Source of the DNA: Chakrabartyella piscis | GTDB lineage: Bacteria; Bacillota; Clostridia; Lachnospirales; Anaerotignaceae | Length of the DNA: 64,000 bases | Assembly (NCBI GenBank): GCA_030067835.1 | Contig: CP092441.1 | Location: 372,001-436,000 of the forward strand | Direction: 5' to 3' | Part shown: in pieces, positions 24,421 through 33,127 of the stretch | Numbering within the stretch: the first letter of the stretch is position 1 | Layout: every line of letters begins with the position of its first letter | Translations under genes and position numbers: made by a program | Notes under the pieces: model-generated | Told to the model about the DNA's origin: nothing | Seen by the model: the letters and a program-made list of their open reading frames with translations, nothing else | The model's database searches: none

Positions 24421-25071
24421 TTAGAAGCGTTCATCCAAATCTTTGACAGTTGCAACCACTTCATCTGCGCCACATGCTTCAAATTCTGCCAAATCACCAT
24501 AGCCATATTCCACAGCAATACATGGCAATCCAATTGCATGAGCACCTTCTACGTCATATTTACGATCGCCAACCATAACCACATCGCTCATATCTGCATG
24601 GAGTTCTTCCAATACATATGCAATGACCTTTGCTTTGGTATCACGTCCAATTTCACGATTGTCACCACCAATGACTTCAAAATACTCTGCAATGCCAAAG
24701 TGATCCAAAATACGAATTGCACTTTCTTGTTTCTTGGAAGTGGCAACTGCAAGTCTTTTTCCTTTTTGACGCAAACTTTGCAACAATTCTGGAATGCCTT
24801 CATAGACTTCGTTTTCAAACAAGCCAACTGTGCTGTAACGTTCACGATAAACAACCAATGCATGTTCTGCTTCTTCCAAAGTCATACCAAAATCGCTTTG
24901 GAACAATGGCAGAAGTGGTGGTCCCACAATGAAACGCAAATCTTCTGCTTTGGAAATGGGCATACCCAGTTTTTCTTGCATATGTTGGGCAGATTTGATG
25001 ATGCCATCAGCGGAATCGGTTAAAGTACCATCCAAATCAAATAAAATGATGTTTTCTGTACGTTTGCTCAT
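24421..25071 (-). CDS. HAD family phosphatase (phosphoglycolate phosphatase/PpaX-like)
   Basis: A 216-residue haloacid dehalogenase-type hydrolase. Motif I is ILFDLDGTLTDSADG (about 8-22, nucleophile Asp), motif II is LAVATSKKQ, motif III Lys is in RDTKAKVI, and motif IV is VVMVGDRKYDVEGA. The helical cap between motifs I and II fits the Gph/PpaX subclass that removes phosphate from small molecules such as 2-phosphoglycolate or hydrolyses pyrophosphate. ATG 25071 follows AAAGGAT (minus strand); the 21-codon upstream extension has no support. The substrate cannot be specified. Confidence 0.88.
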   Translation of the reverse strand: MSKRTENIILFDLDGTLTDSADGIIKSAQHMQEKLGMPISKAEDLRFIVGPPLLPLFQSDFGMTLEEAEHALVVYRERYSTVGLFENEVYEGIPELLQSLRQKGKRLAVATSKKQESAIRILDHFGIAEYFEVIGGDNREIGRDTKAKVIAYVLEELHADMSDVVMVGDRKYDVEGAHAIGLPCIAVEYGYGDLAEFEACGADEVVATVKDLDERF

Positions 25072-25140
25072 AAATATATCATCCTTTCTTATTTTGCAAT
25101 GAATGAAATCAAACGGGTGCCCACATAGGGACACACATTA

Positions 25141-25311
25141 AGGGTCAAGAGGTATTTTGACTCTTGATACCTGCGGATTCTTACGCACTTTGTGCTCCCA
25201 GAATCCTACAAACATTCGAAATCCACCCTAATCGGGCTACTTTCTTATGTTTGGCGGGTCCCAAAGTCATATTTCTGTATGCAAGCATACAACATATGAC
25301 CTTTTGACCCT
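25141..25311. repeat. 171-bp element with inverted ends AGGGTCAA...TTGACCCT
   Basis: AGGGTCAAGAGGT at the left and ACCTTTTGACCCT at the right form a 13-bp imperfect terminal inverted repeat. The interior has smaller foldbacks (TGCAAGCATAC; GGGTCCC). No ORF. It could be a MITE. Confidence 0.4.
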
Positions 25312-26014
25312 AGTATCATCATATCATAAAATATCTTTTGTGCCTATGGTTTTATGGGAAGTCCTAATGAAACTTAATGAGCCCTAATGTACATGAACAT
25401 GTCTTAATTATGTAGGGAATGCATTGTATGCATTCCACTTTCGGTACGCATACAATGCGTACAATGCATAAAAGCCCTTTTATCTTTCATTGGGACTATG
25501 GAAAAGCCAAAATTACAGGTGCATCTACAAATGTCCATGTATGAAATACATTTAAAGACGAAAATATCACAATTTCATACCAAATTATTTTTCTCAATTA
25601 TTTCAGTGTTCAAAAAACCTTGATATTGCGTTGTTTTTGAAAATCAGCTATATCATAGCAAAATAGTATGTTTATGTTACAAAAAAGACAGTGGTGTTAC
25701 AGTCATGTTACAAAAACCCCCTTAACATTACAAAAATGACAAAGGAATTACGCTTATATGTCATATTGGAGAAAGGGGTTGCGTAATTCCTAGCAATATC
25801 ATATGATGGCTAAGCAAAGTAAATAAACGCTTTGCTCCCTCCCAAATCGCTAGACTGGACTTTGGATATTGGGGATTGCTTTTGGAAATGGGTGCAGAAG
25901 AAATCTCTTCATATCAAAAGGTCTAAGCCGACGAAGAGGCGGTGGTGCAAAACGAATGGGCGAAAATTCGTTGTATCCGAAAACATAATTATCGACAAAC
26001 AAGGAGGAACAAAC
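25312..26014. other. long leader region of surface paralog 2
   Basis: It holds a composite hairpin at 25410-25465 (GAATGCATTGTATGCATTC then TACGCATACAATGCGTA). Four TTACA-type direct repeats (TGTTACA at about 25675, 25692 and 25704, and ATTACA at 25728) follow. The last ~90 bases match the leader of paralog 3 (GGCGGTGG..GCA, GGCGAA, ATTCGTTGTATC). No gene is convincing. Confidence 0.45.
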
Positions 26015-28282
26015 ATGAAAAGATTAATTTCTTACATTATGGCAGCGACCATGATGATCTCCGCAATGCCGACAACAGCGTTTGCAGCGGATGACGTAAC
26101 AGCAACAGCAAAAGTAATTGGTGCTCAAAAAGTGTTGGAAAACCAACAAATGGACGAAGCTCCAGAATTGCAAGTGAAAATTGCAGATTCTAGCTACACA
26201 GCTAACCAAACAGGTTCTATTGACGTAGAAATCGTTTTGGATGATGCAAAATTCAACGCAGGTACACTTGCAGATACAGAATTGGCTACATACTTGGATG
26301 GATTGGTTTCTGTAACAAGTGACAATGTAGACGCTGATATCACAAACATCGAGCTTAGCTCCGATAAAGAAGAATTGACATTTACAGTAGTTGGTAGATT
26401 GGCTTCTGATGACGTAGTTACAATCGTTTTGGATGCACTTTTGGATGACAAAACAAGCGCAGGCGATTACGCTACAGTATCCATCGATTCCGCTATGGTA
26501 TCTGCTGATGATCTTGTTTTCGCAACAGTTGTTGATGGTGGTTTCGAAGTATCCATCAAAGACTTGGTTGATGTTGCAGTTGACGAAGTTGCAGTTTTGA
26601 AAGACATCAAAATCGAACCAGTGATCACTGGTGCATATGACAATGAGTATACTTTCGTTTTGGAAGCATCCAAAGGTTTCGAATTCGATAACACAGGTAC
26701 TATCGAAGGTGATATTACTTCCTCTTATATCAATTCTGATGACGAATTGGTAATCGAATTGTCTGGTCCATCTGATATCAAAATTTCTGGTTTGGAATTG
26801 TTCGCAGACTCCGCAAAAGTAGGTGCAACTGCTTCCATCGAAATCACATTGTATGATGATCAAGACAAAAAAGTAAGCAAAGAAACAATCGAAGTTGCAG
26901 AAGTTGTAGATTACACAGTTGCTATGTCTGTTGATGAAGACAAAGATGTTCCTGTATTCTACGCTGGTGTAGACGTGGACAACACAGGTTTGACAGATGA
27001 TGCAGACCACGAATCTTTGACAGTAACAATTTCTGAATCCTTTGCTGGTGCATGGGCTGGTAGAAATGCTTTTGAACTTTCTTTGCCAGAAGGCGTTTAT
27101 GTAACAAATGTAGAAACAACAACAGCTGATAACTTCACAAAAAATGGTGTTTCTTTGGACAAAGGTGATTGGGATGCACTTTTCGCAGAAGCATATGAAG
27201 AAGGCAGCTACGAAGGTTTTGAATTCAGCAAAAGAACATTTGATGATAACTCCATCACAACATCTTCCAAAGCAGCAGAATTGGAATTTGTATTGACATT
27301 GGTAGCTGATATTGACTTCGAAGGTGAAGTTGTATTGGAATTCTCCGGTGACGCAGTAGAAACACAAGAAGTTGTAATTGCAGAATTTGTTGCACCTTAC
27401 ACAGTAGAAGCAGAACAAAATGACGTAATCATCGATTACAGAAACACAGAAATCTCCACACCAATCATCATCACAGAAGCAGAAGCAGAATTGTGGGATG
27501 ACGGTTTGACAATGGAATTCACATTGGAAAGCTACTTGAACTTTGAAAACGACGCAACAATCGAAGCAAGCGAAGATTCTGAAATGGAAATCAAACAAAG
27601 AGATGCAATGAAATTTGAAGTAACAGACGAATCTGAAGACGAAGCAGCAGTAATCACAATTTCTGACATTTCCTTGTACATGAACAGAACACTTCCTGCT
27701 GGTTCCTATCCATTGTACCTTTCTACATCTTCCTACACAGCATTCTTGGATCAAACAATCCTTGGCGCTGCTGGTGATGTTGCAGTAATTGGTGATGTTG
27801 TTGTGGATACAGACTACACAGTTGGCGCTGGCGATGCAGTAAAAGTACATAATGCATTCGTAAACGTTGTAACAGCTGGACGTGATCAAGATGATACTTT
27901 CTTGACAAAAGTAATTGTTCCAATTGGCGAATACTACATTCTTGCAAGCGGTAAAGAAATCGCATTGGATGTTCCTGCTTACATCTCTGAAGCTGGTTAC
28001 ACAATGTTGCCTGTAAGAGCAGTATCTTCTGCTTTGGGTATTGATACAAACGCTGTTCAATGGAACGCAACTGCTCGTCAAGTAACCATCATTTACGGTG
28101 GAAAAGTAATCGCAATGACAATTGGCGAACAATACATGACAGTAAATGGTACAGCAATCGCTACATCTGCTGCTCCAGAAATCACAGATAGCAGAACATT
28201 CTTGCCACTTCGTGATTTGGCTACAGCTTTGAGTGTATCCATCGAATGGGATGCAGCTACAAGAACAGCTACATTGAACTAA
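26015..28282 (+). CDS. secreted stalk-domain (copper amine oxidase N-like) surface protein, paralog 2
   Basis: A 755-residue relative of the genes at 12341 and 29133. Signal peptide MKRLISYIMAATMMISAMPT through TAFA, mature start ADDVTATAKVIG. The body is acidic and beta-rich, with segments conserved among all three paralogs (VDEDKDVPVFYAGV, AEQNDVIIDYRNT, ESEDEAAVITISD). The C-terminal ~110 residues are the copper amine oxidase N-like domain (YTMLPVRAVSSALGIDTNAV; SRTFLPLRDLATALSVSIEW). ATG 26015 follows AAGGAGG. The signal peptide and leader differ more than between paralogs 1 and 3, so it is the outgroup copy. Its role as an S-layer or matrix protein is inferred. Confidence 0.85.
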   Translation: MKRLISYIMAATMMISAMPTTAFAADDVTATAKVIGAQKVLENQQMDEAPELQVKIADSSYTANQTGSIDVEIVLDDAKFNAGTLADTELATYLDGLVSVTSDNVDADITNIELSSDKEELTFTVVGRLASDDVVTIVLDALLDDKTSAGDYATVSIDSAMVSADDLVFATVVDGGFEVSIKDLVDVAVDEVAVLKDIKIEPVITGAYDNEYTFVLEASKGFEFDNTGTIEGDITSSYINSDDELVIELSGPSDIKISGLELFADSAKVGATASIEITLYDDQDKKVSKETIEVAEVVDYTVAMSVDEDKDVPVFYAGVDVDNTGLTDDADHESLTVTISESFAGAWAGRNAFELSLPEGVYVTNVETTTADNFTKNGVSLDKGDWDALFAEAYEEGSYEGFEFSKRTFDDNSITTSSKAAELEFVLTLVADIDFEGEVVLEFSGDAVETQEVVIAEFVAPYTVEAEQNDVIIDYRNTEISTPIIITEAEAELWDDGLTMEFTLESYLNFENDATIEASEDSEMEIKQRDAMKFEVTDESEDEAAVITISDISLYMNRTLPAGSYPLYLSTSSYTAFLDQTILGAAGDVAVIGDVVVDTDYTVGAGDAVKVHNAFVNVVTAGRDQDDTFLTKVIVPIGEYYILASGKEIALDVPAYISEAGYTMLPVRAVSSALGIDTNAVQWNATARQVTIIYGGKVIAMTIGEQYMTVNGTAIATSAAPEITDSRTFLPLRDLATALSVSIEWDAATRTATLN

Positions 28283-28315
28283 GAAACATATATATAGTAT
28301 AGTAGAAACACGAAA

Positions 28316-28345
28316 GAGGACTCCATATGGGGTCCTTTTTCTATG
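28316..28345 (+). terminator. rho-independent terminator of surface paralog 2
   Basis: AGGACTCC, ATAT loop, GGGGTCCT, five T. Confidence 0.8.
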
Positions 28346-28355
28346 TCAAAATAAC

Positions 28356-28765
28356 GGGCGATTGATAATCGCCCCTACAAAACCCAAATCCATGCACTTG
28401 TAGGGTTGATTCACGAATCAACCGCAATACCGAAACCAAACCACCACCTGTCATTGTAGGGGCGATTCACGAATCGCCCGTAAACCCAAAGATTCCTCAT
28501 TGCATTCGGAATGACAAGCCATTGATGGCACCTGTAGGGTATGGGTCACCCATACCGCAACCCAACCCAAAGATTCCTCATTGCATTCGGAATGACAACC
28601 CATTGTCGGCACCTGTAGGGTATGGGTCACCCATACCGCAACCCAACCCAAAGATCCCTCATTGCATTCAAAATGACAACCCATTGGTGGAACCTGTAGG
28701 GTATGGGTCACCCATACCGCAACCCAACCCAATCTGTCATTCAGAGCGTAGCGAAGAATCTTGTC
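28356..28765. repeat. hairpin cluster with three 81-bp tandem units
   Basis: GTAGGG hairpins lie at about 28355-28378, 28400-28424 and 28456-28480. An 81-bp unit is then repeated with TGTAGGGTATGGGTCACCCA at 28533, 28614 and 28695; each unit pairs a GTATGGGT/ACCCATAC hairpin with an AAGATTCCTCATTGCATTC arm. The cluster ends with GTCATTCAGAGCGTAGCGAA. Confidence 0.75.
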
Positions 28766-28784
28766 TTTTCACTCTTCACCAATC

Positions 28785-28848
28785 CAGTTACATCTGTAAC
28801 CCACCAATTTCTCAAATTACCAAATATTACAGTTATGTTACACTTCCT
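28785..28848. promoter_or_regulatory. GTTACA-box cluster upstream of surface paralog 3
   Basis: GTTACATCTGTAAC (an inverted pair) followed by ATTACAG and TGTTACAC just upstream of the -35. Similar boxes occur before paralog 2, and TGTAAC/GTTACA also forms the palindrome at the preT promoter. Confidence 0.35.
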
Positions 28849-28857
28849 TGGAAATTG

Positions 28858-28886
28858 TTGCAAAAAAAAATCTCTATGTATATAAT
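28858..28886 (+). promoter_or_regulatory. promoter of surface paralog 3
   Basis: TTGCAA (28858-28863), 17-base spacer, TATAAT (28881-28886). This gives a 5' leader of about 240 nt. Confidence 0.7.
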
Positions 28887-29065
28887 AATCATGCAGAGTA
28901 ATTTAGTAGCTTTGTACGTGGCTCAAATCAAATGGGCGGTGCGTTTGCTGGCGGAATCGGCGAATTTTTCCTAAATGGGTGTGGAAAAGACAATGAAACC
29001 AAAAAATGACAATCCAAACAGGCGGTGGCGGTGGCGCACAGGCGAACTATGAAAGGCATTCGTTG

Positions 29066-29075
29066 TATCATGATA
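29066..29075. promoter_or_regulatory. palindromic operator-like site TATCATGATA
   Basis: The flanks ATTCGTTG and AAACGAACGAAC match the copy upstream of paralog 1 (14829-14838). It lies in the leader, 58 bases before ATG 29133, so it could act on DNA or as an mRNA hairpin. Confidence 0.4.
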
Positions 29076-29132
29076 AAACGAACGAACAAACGAATTAAAA
29101 GGGTAAATTTTAAATTAAAGGAGGAAATTAAA

Positions 29133-31529
29133 ATGAAGAAAATTATTTCTTTGCTTATTGCTTCCGCTATGGTGGTTTCTTTGGTTCCTGCAACAGCATT
29201 TGCAGGTCAAGACGTTTCCGCTACAGCTAAAGTAGTAGGCGCAAGCACAATCGCTGAAGGTGATTCTATCAGTGACGCTCCAGAATTGCAAATCACAATT
29301 GCATCTGCATCCTACTCTGGTAGTGACGCAGCTTATGTAAATCAAGCAAGTGCAGCTGATTATACTGATGGTTCTGGCAATATTTATTCAGCTCCAGAAA
29401 TGGATTTCGAAGTTTCTTTGGATGGTCTTGATTTTGATGCATCTACAGTAAGCGTTAGATTCGCTCCTGATGACACAGGTAGCAACGGTACAGCAGCAGT
29501 TATCGATTTTAACAGTGCTACTGACGTAGATGAAGATGAATTGACTTTCACAGTTAAAGGTAAAGTATTTGCTGATGACCAAATCATCATTACATTGGAA
29601 ACAAAAGACGAAGATGAGTTGGACGCTGGCGACTACGTAACAGTATCTGTTGATTCTGATGCAGTTGAAGCTGATGACTTGGTATTCATTACTTGTTCTG
29701 ATATCGGTATGGAAGCTTCCATCAAAGCGTTGACATACATCGCTGAAGACGAAATCGATACATTGGACAAAACTTTGAAAATCGAAGAATCCGTAAGCGG
29801 TTCCTTTGCTTCTGTAGCTTCTGTAGATACAGGGGATGATGATGCTGATGGCAACGATATCTATTCCGCAGCAGGTTACATTGTTTTGGAAATCACAAGA
29901 GGTTTCGAATTCACTGGTGTTGATGGTTCTGGTTCAAACGTAACAGTTTCCCAACCATCTAGCTATGATGATGACGAACTTTTGGTAACAGGTTTCACAT
30001 CTTTGGATACAATCGAAATCGACGAATTGGAAATCGTTGTTGATGGCGCTAGCGAAGGCGACATCGCTACAATCAAAGCTACATTGTACAGTGGTGCTGG
30101 CAAAAAACTTGCTACTACATCTGTAGAAGTTGTTGAAGTTTGTGCTTACTCTGTAGTAATGTCCGTTGATGAAGACGAAGACGTTCCTGTAATGTACGCT
30201 GGTGTTAACTCTGATAACTTCGGTATCAATGATGACAGCGATCACGTTTCTTTGGAAGTAACAATTGAAGAATCCTTCCCTGGCGCTTGGAGCTACAGAG
30301 ATGAATTCGAATTGACATTGCCAGAAGGTGTTTATGTAGTTGGCGTAGAAGCTGGTTCTGACAACTGGGATTACTATGGTACAACAACTGCAATCGACGA
30401 AGATGCTGTTTTCCAAGCTGCTTATGCAGAAGGTGGATATGAAAGCTTCGTATTTGAAAAAAGATTGTTTGAAGAAACAACAGGCGGTTCCGCAATCGAA
30501 ATTACTTTCGAATTGACATTGGTTGCTGATCAAGACTTCGAAGGTGAAGTAGTTCTTGGCTTCGTTGGCGATTCCGTAACAGAAAGCGAAGTAGTTATCG
30601 CTGAATTCGTACCTGTATTTGCTGCAACTGCAGAACAAAATGACGTAATCATTGATTACAGAAATACACCTATCAATACACCTATCGTTATTACAGAACC
30701 AGAAGCTGAATTGTGGAATGACGACATGGAATTCAAACTTTCCATGGAAGGCGACTACATGAGCTTTGACTCTACAGGCGATATCACAACAAACGAAGAC
30801 GATTCTTACATGACAGTTGACGTAGATTCCGATAGCAGCGCTGCTTATATCGAAATCACAGTTGATGACGAATCTGAAGACGAAGCTGGTATGATTACAG
30901 TTGAAAATCTTGAATTGTACATGAGCAGATCTTTGGCTGCTGGTGCTTACGGTTTGGATATCACATTGTCCTCTAACACAGCAATGTTGGAACAATTGAT
31001 TTATGCTTCTGGCGTAGATTCTGATTACATCTACGTTGGTGACGTTTCTGACGACACAGACTATACTTATGGCGGTACAATGAGCTATGAAGTTCAAGCT
31101 GCTTTCGTTAACATCGTAACAGCTGGTTCTGACCAAGACAACGCTTTCATCACACAAGTTATCGTTCCTATTGGCGAATCCTATATCTTCGCTGGTGGCA
31201 AACAAATCGACTTGGATGTACCTGCTTACATCTCTGAAGCTGGTTACACAATGTTGCCTGTAAGAGCTGTATCTTCCGCTTTGGGTATTGATACAAATGC
31301 TGTTCAATGGAACGCAGAAGCTCGTCAAGTAACTGTAATCTACAGTGGTAAAGTTATCGCTATGACAATTGGCGAAAGCTACATGACAGTTAATGGTACA
31401 GCTATTGCTACATCCGCTGCTCCAGAAATCACAGATAGCAGAACATTCTTGCCATTGCGTGATTTGGCTACAGCTTTGAGCGTATCCATCGCTTGGGATG
31501 ATGCTACAAAAACAGCTACATTGAACTAA
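29133..31529 (+). CDS. secreted stalk-domain (copper amine oxidase N-like) surface protein, paralog 3
   Basis: A 798-residue protein, the closest relative of the minus-strand gene at 12341-14722. The signal peptide is almost the same (MKKIISLLIASAMVVSLVPA), the mature start GQDVSATAKVVGA is the same, and the terminator is near-identical. The body is acidic and beta-rich. Compared with paralog 1, extra residues appear near mature position ~70 and in the DTGDDDADGNDIYSAA loop. The C-terminal domain (YTMLPVRAVSSALGIDTNAV; SRTFLPLRDLATALSVSIAW) is closer to paralog 2, which hints at a mosaic or gene-converted origin. ATG 29133 follows AAAGGAGG. Confidence 0.85.
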   Translation: MKKIISLLIASAMVVSLVPATAFAGQDVSATAKVVGASTIAEGDSISDAPELQITIASASYSGSDAAYVNQASAADYTDGSGNIYSAPEMDFEVSLDGLDFDASTVSVRFAPDDTGSNGTAAVIDFNSATDVDEDELTFTVKGKVFADDQIIITLETKDEDELDAGDYVTVSVDSDAVEADDLVFITCSDIGMEASIKALTYIAEDEIDTLDKTLKIEESVSGSFASVASVDTGDDDADGNDIYSAAGYIVLEITRGFEFTGVDGSGSNVTVSQPSSYDDDELLVTGFTSLDTIEIDELEIVVDGASEGDIATIKATLYSGAGKKLATTSVEVVEVCAYSVVMSVDEDEDVPVMYAGVNSDNFGINDDSDHVSLEVTIEESFPGAWSYRDEFELTLPEGVYVVGVEAGSDNWDYYGTTTAIDEDAVFQAAYAEGGYESFVFEKRLFEETTGGSAIEITFELTLVADQDFEGEVVLGFVGDSVTESEVVIAEFVPVFAATAEQNDVIIDYRNTPINTPIVITEPEAELWNDDMEFKLSMEGDYMSFDSTGDITTNEDDSYMTVDVDSDSSAAYIEITVDDESEDEAGMITVENLELYMSRSLAAGAYGLDITLSSNTAMLEQLIYASGVDSDYIYVGDVSDDTDYTYGGTMSYEVQAAFVNIVTAGSDQDNAFITQVIVPIGESYIFAGGKQIDLDVPAYISEAGYTMLPVRAVSSALGIDTNAVQWNAEARQVTVIYSGKVIAMTIGESYMTVNGTAIATSAAPEITDSRTFLPLRDLATALSVSIAWDDATKTATLN

Positions 31530-31556
31530 TTCAAACTGAATTTAGAATGATGTATG

Positions 31557-31581
31557 AGGACCCCGAAAGGGGTCCTTTTTT
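31557..31581 (+). terminator. rho-independent terminator of surface paralog 3
   Basis: AGGACCCC, GAAA loop, GGGGTCCT, then T tract. Confidence 0.85.
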
Positions 31582-31608
31582 GTACGCCAAAACCAAAAAA
31601 ATGCAAAC

Positions 31609-31882
31609 CAACGGGCGATTGCAAATCGCCCCTACAAAAACCAAAAACAAAATTTGACCATACTGTAACCCAAACAATACCAATGCACTTGTAGGGTTGA
31701 TTCACGAATCAACCGCAATACCGCAACCCAAACCATGCCACAAACCTGTAGGGGATGGGTCACCCATACCGAAAACCACCCAAAAACCAAAAACAATACC
31801 AATGCACTTGTAGGGTTGATTCACGAATCAACCGCAATACCGCAACTCAACAAAAAAAAGGTGGATATGGAATCCACCCCTA
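31609..31882. repeat. cluster of GTAGGG-type hairpins
   Basis: Copies with stems GGGCGATT/AATCGCCC, GGTTGATTC/GAATCAACC (twice), GGGATGGGT/ACCCAT and GGTGGATAT/ATCCACC, separated by near-identical AACCAAAAACAATACC linkers. No gene is seen in 31530-31897. Confidence 0.7.
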
Positions 31883-31897
31883 CAAACCCAAACTATA

Positions 31898-32269
31898 TTA
31901 CATTTCTTTGATATCTTTAATCTTCTCCAATTGATGTGCCACAATCTTATTGGTGGTGCGTATACAAATCAAATCTTTGTGGCTCAAACCAATCAATTCC
32001 CCTTCAATGGTGATATCCTTTTCGGTCAACAATTGTACCTTCATACCACGTTTGAATACTTTACCATGAAATGGGATTGCTTCAATGGGAAATAACTCTT
32101 TGCATTTCTTATACACATCCACAACATCGCCTTTTTCCACTGTAATGCTCATGGATGTACGCAACCCAATGATTTTTTTGATAAACCCAAGGGCAAACCA
32201 AATCAAATATGCCAAAGTTGCAGCATAGAACACATCTCTTAGCTCCAAAGCAAAAATTGCATCAAGCAT
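31898..32269 (-). CDS. uncharacterised membrane-anchored protein (operon end)
   Basis: A 123-residue protein with one N-terminal hydrophobic segment (VFYAATLAYLIWFALGFIKK, about 12-31), then a soluble domain of about 85 residues with alternating beta pattern (GDVVDVYKKC; GKVFKRGMKVQLLTEKDITI; GELIGLSHKDLICIRTTNKI) that might be a small beta-barrel. Its ATG directly follows the TAA of rsmI (TAAATG), with AAGGAGG inside rsmI, so it is translationally coupled as the last gene of the tmk operon. I do not recognise the family. AbrB occupies a similar downstream place in Bacillus, but this is not AbrB. Confidence 0.75.
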   Translation of the reverse strand: MLDAIFALELRDVFYAATLAYLIWFALGFIKKIIGLRTSMSITVEKGDVVDVYKKCKELFPIEAIPFHGKVFKRGMKVQLLTEKDITIEGELIGLSHKDLICIRTTNKIVAHQLEKIKDIKEM

Positions 32270-33118
32270 TTACTTTCCTCCTTTATATGCGCTATAAATT
32301 TCACGCTTGGAAACACCACGATCCTTTGCAACTTGTTTCATGGCATCCTTTTCAGACATACCACCATCCACATATTGTGCCATATGTGCATCAATGGTGA
32401 TTTCTTCCCAACTTTTCTGTTCTGCTTCCTTTTGTTCTGCCAAAGAAAGACCAGCCACCACCAAAGCAAATTCACCACGAGGTTGATTTGTCTGGAAATG
32501 TGCCAATTCACTGGCAATTGTGCCACGTCGAACTTCTTCAAATTTCTTGGTCAATTCACGTATAATGGCAATTTCACGTTCTCCACCAAAAATAGAGACA
32601 AATTCTTCTAAAGTATCCACCAAACGGTGTGGTGCTTCGTAAAATATCATAGTACGATGTTCCTTTTCCAAAAGTGGCAACATCATACGTTTTTCTTTTT
32701 TGTCTGTAGAAAGAAATCCTTCAAACACAAATCGTCTGGTATCCATGCCAGATAACACCAAAGCCACCAAGGATGCAGAAGCACCGGGACATACAGTGAC
32801 AGCCACATCTGATGCGTAGCAAAGTTGCACCAAATCGGCACCAGGGTCTGAAATGCCAGGCATACCCGCATCACTGACCAAAGCGATATTTTCACCATTT
32901 TTCAGACGTTCAATGAGAATGGGACCTTTTCCAATCTTATTGTGCTCATGATAACTGGTCATTGGTGTTTTGATTTCATAACGATTCAATAATTTCAAAG
33001 TATTTCTTGTGTCTTCTGCTGCAATGACATCCACTTCTTCTAATATATGCAGAGTACGCAGTGTGATGTCCTCCATATTTCCAATGGGCGTTGCACAAAG
33101 ATATAAAGTTCCTGACAT
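32270..33118 (-). CDS. rsmI: 16S rRNA (cytidine(1402)-2'-O)-methyltransferase
   Basis: A 282-residue SAM-dependent enzyme of the tetrapyrrole methylase fold that methylates C1402 in the ribosome decoding centre. GTLYLCATPIGNMEDITLRT, VIAAEDTRNTLKLLNRY, ALVSDAGMPGISDPGADLVQ, PGASASLVALVLSGMD, and FYEAPHRLVDTLEEF are all diagnostic. It is positioned between trmN6 (10 bases upstream) and the 123-residue membrane protein, matching the Bacillus yabB-yazA-yabC region. The C-terminus (about 235-282) carries the extra helical module common in Firmicutes. Confidence 0.95.
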   Translation of the reverse strand: MSGTLYLCATPIGNMEDITLRTLHILEEVDVIAAEDTRNTLKLLNRYEIKTPMTSYHEHNKIGKGPILIERLKNGENIALVSDAGMPGISDPGADLVQLCYASDVAVTVCPGASASLVALVLSGMDTRRFVFEGFLSTDKKEKRMMLPLLEKEHRTMIFYEAPHRLVDTLEEFVSIFGGEREIAIIRELTKKFEEVRRGTIASELAHFQTNQPRGEFALVVAGLSLAEQKEAEQKSWEEITIDAHMAQYVDGGMSEKDAMKQVAKDRGVSKREIYSAYKGGK

Positions 33119-33127
33119 GCTACACCC

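Noticed and set aside
26024-28132. 702-residue minus-strand open frame
   Set aside because: It is antisense to the acidic surface paralog 2. It is Cys- and Phe-rich nonsense created by GAA/GAT-rich codons on the other strand, with no ribosome binding site.
28522-28974. Open frame translating MGHP/PYRNPT-like repeats
   Set aside because: It is a translation of the 81-bp tandem hairpin units, not a gene.
14821-29095. Invertible promoter between the two opposite surface genes
   Set aside because: The shared block reads the same on both strands because it is a palindrome, so its equal orientation is not evidence of DNA inversion. Only recombination between the genes themselves remains plausible.
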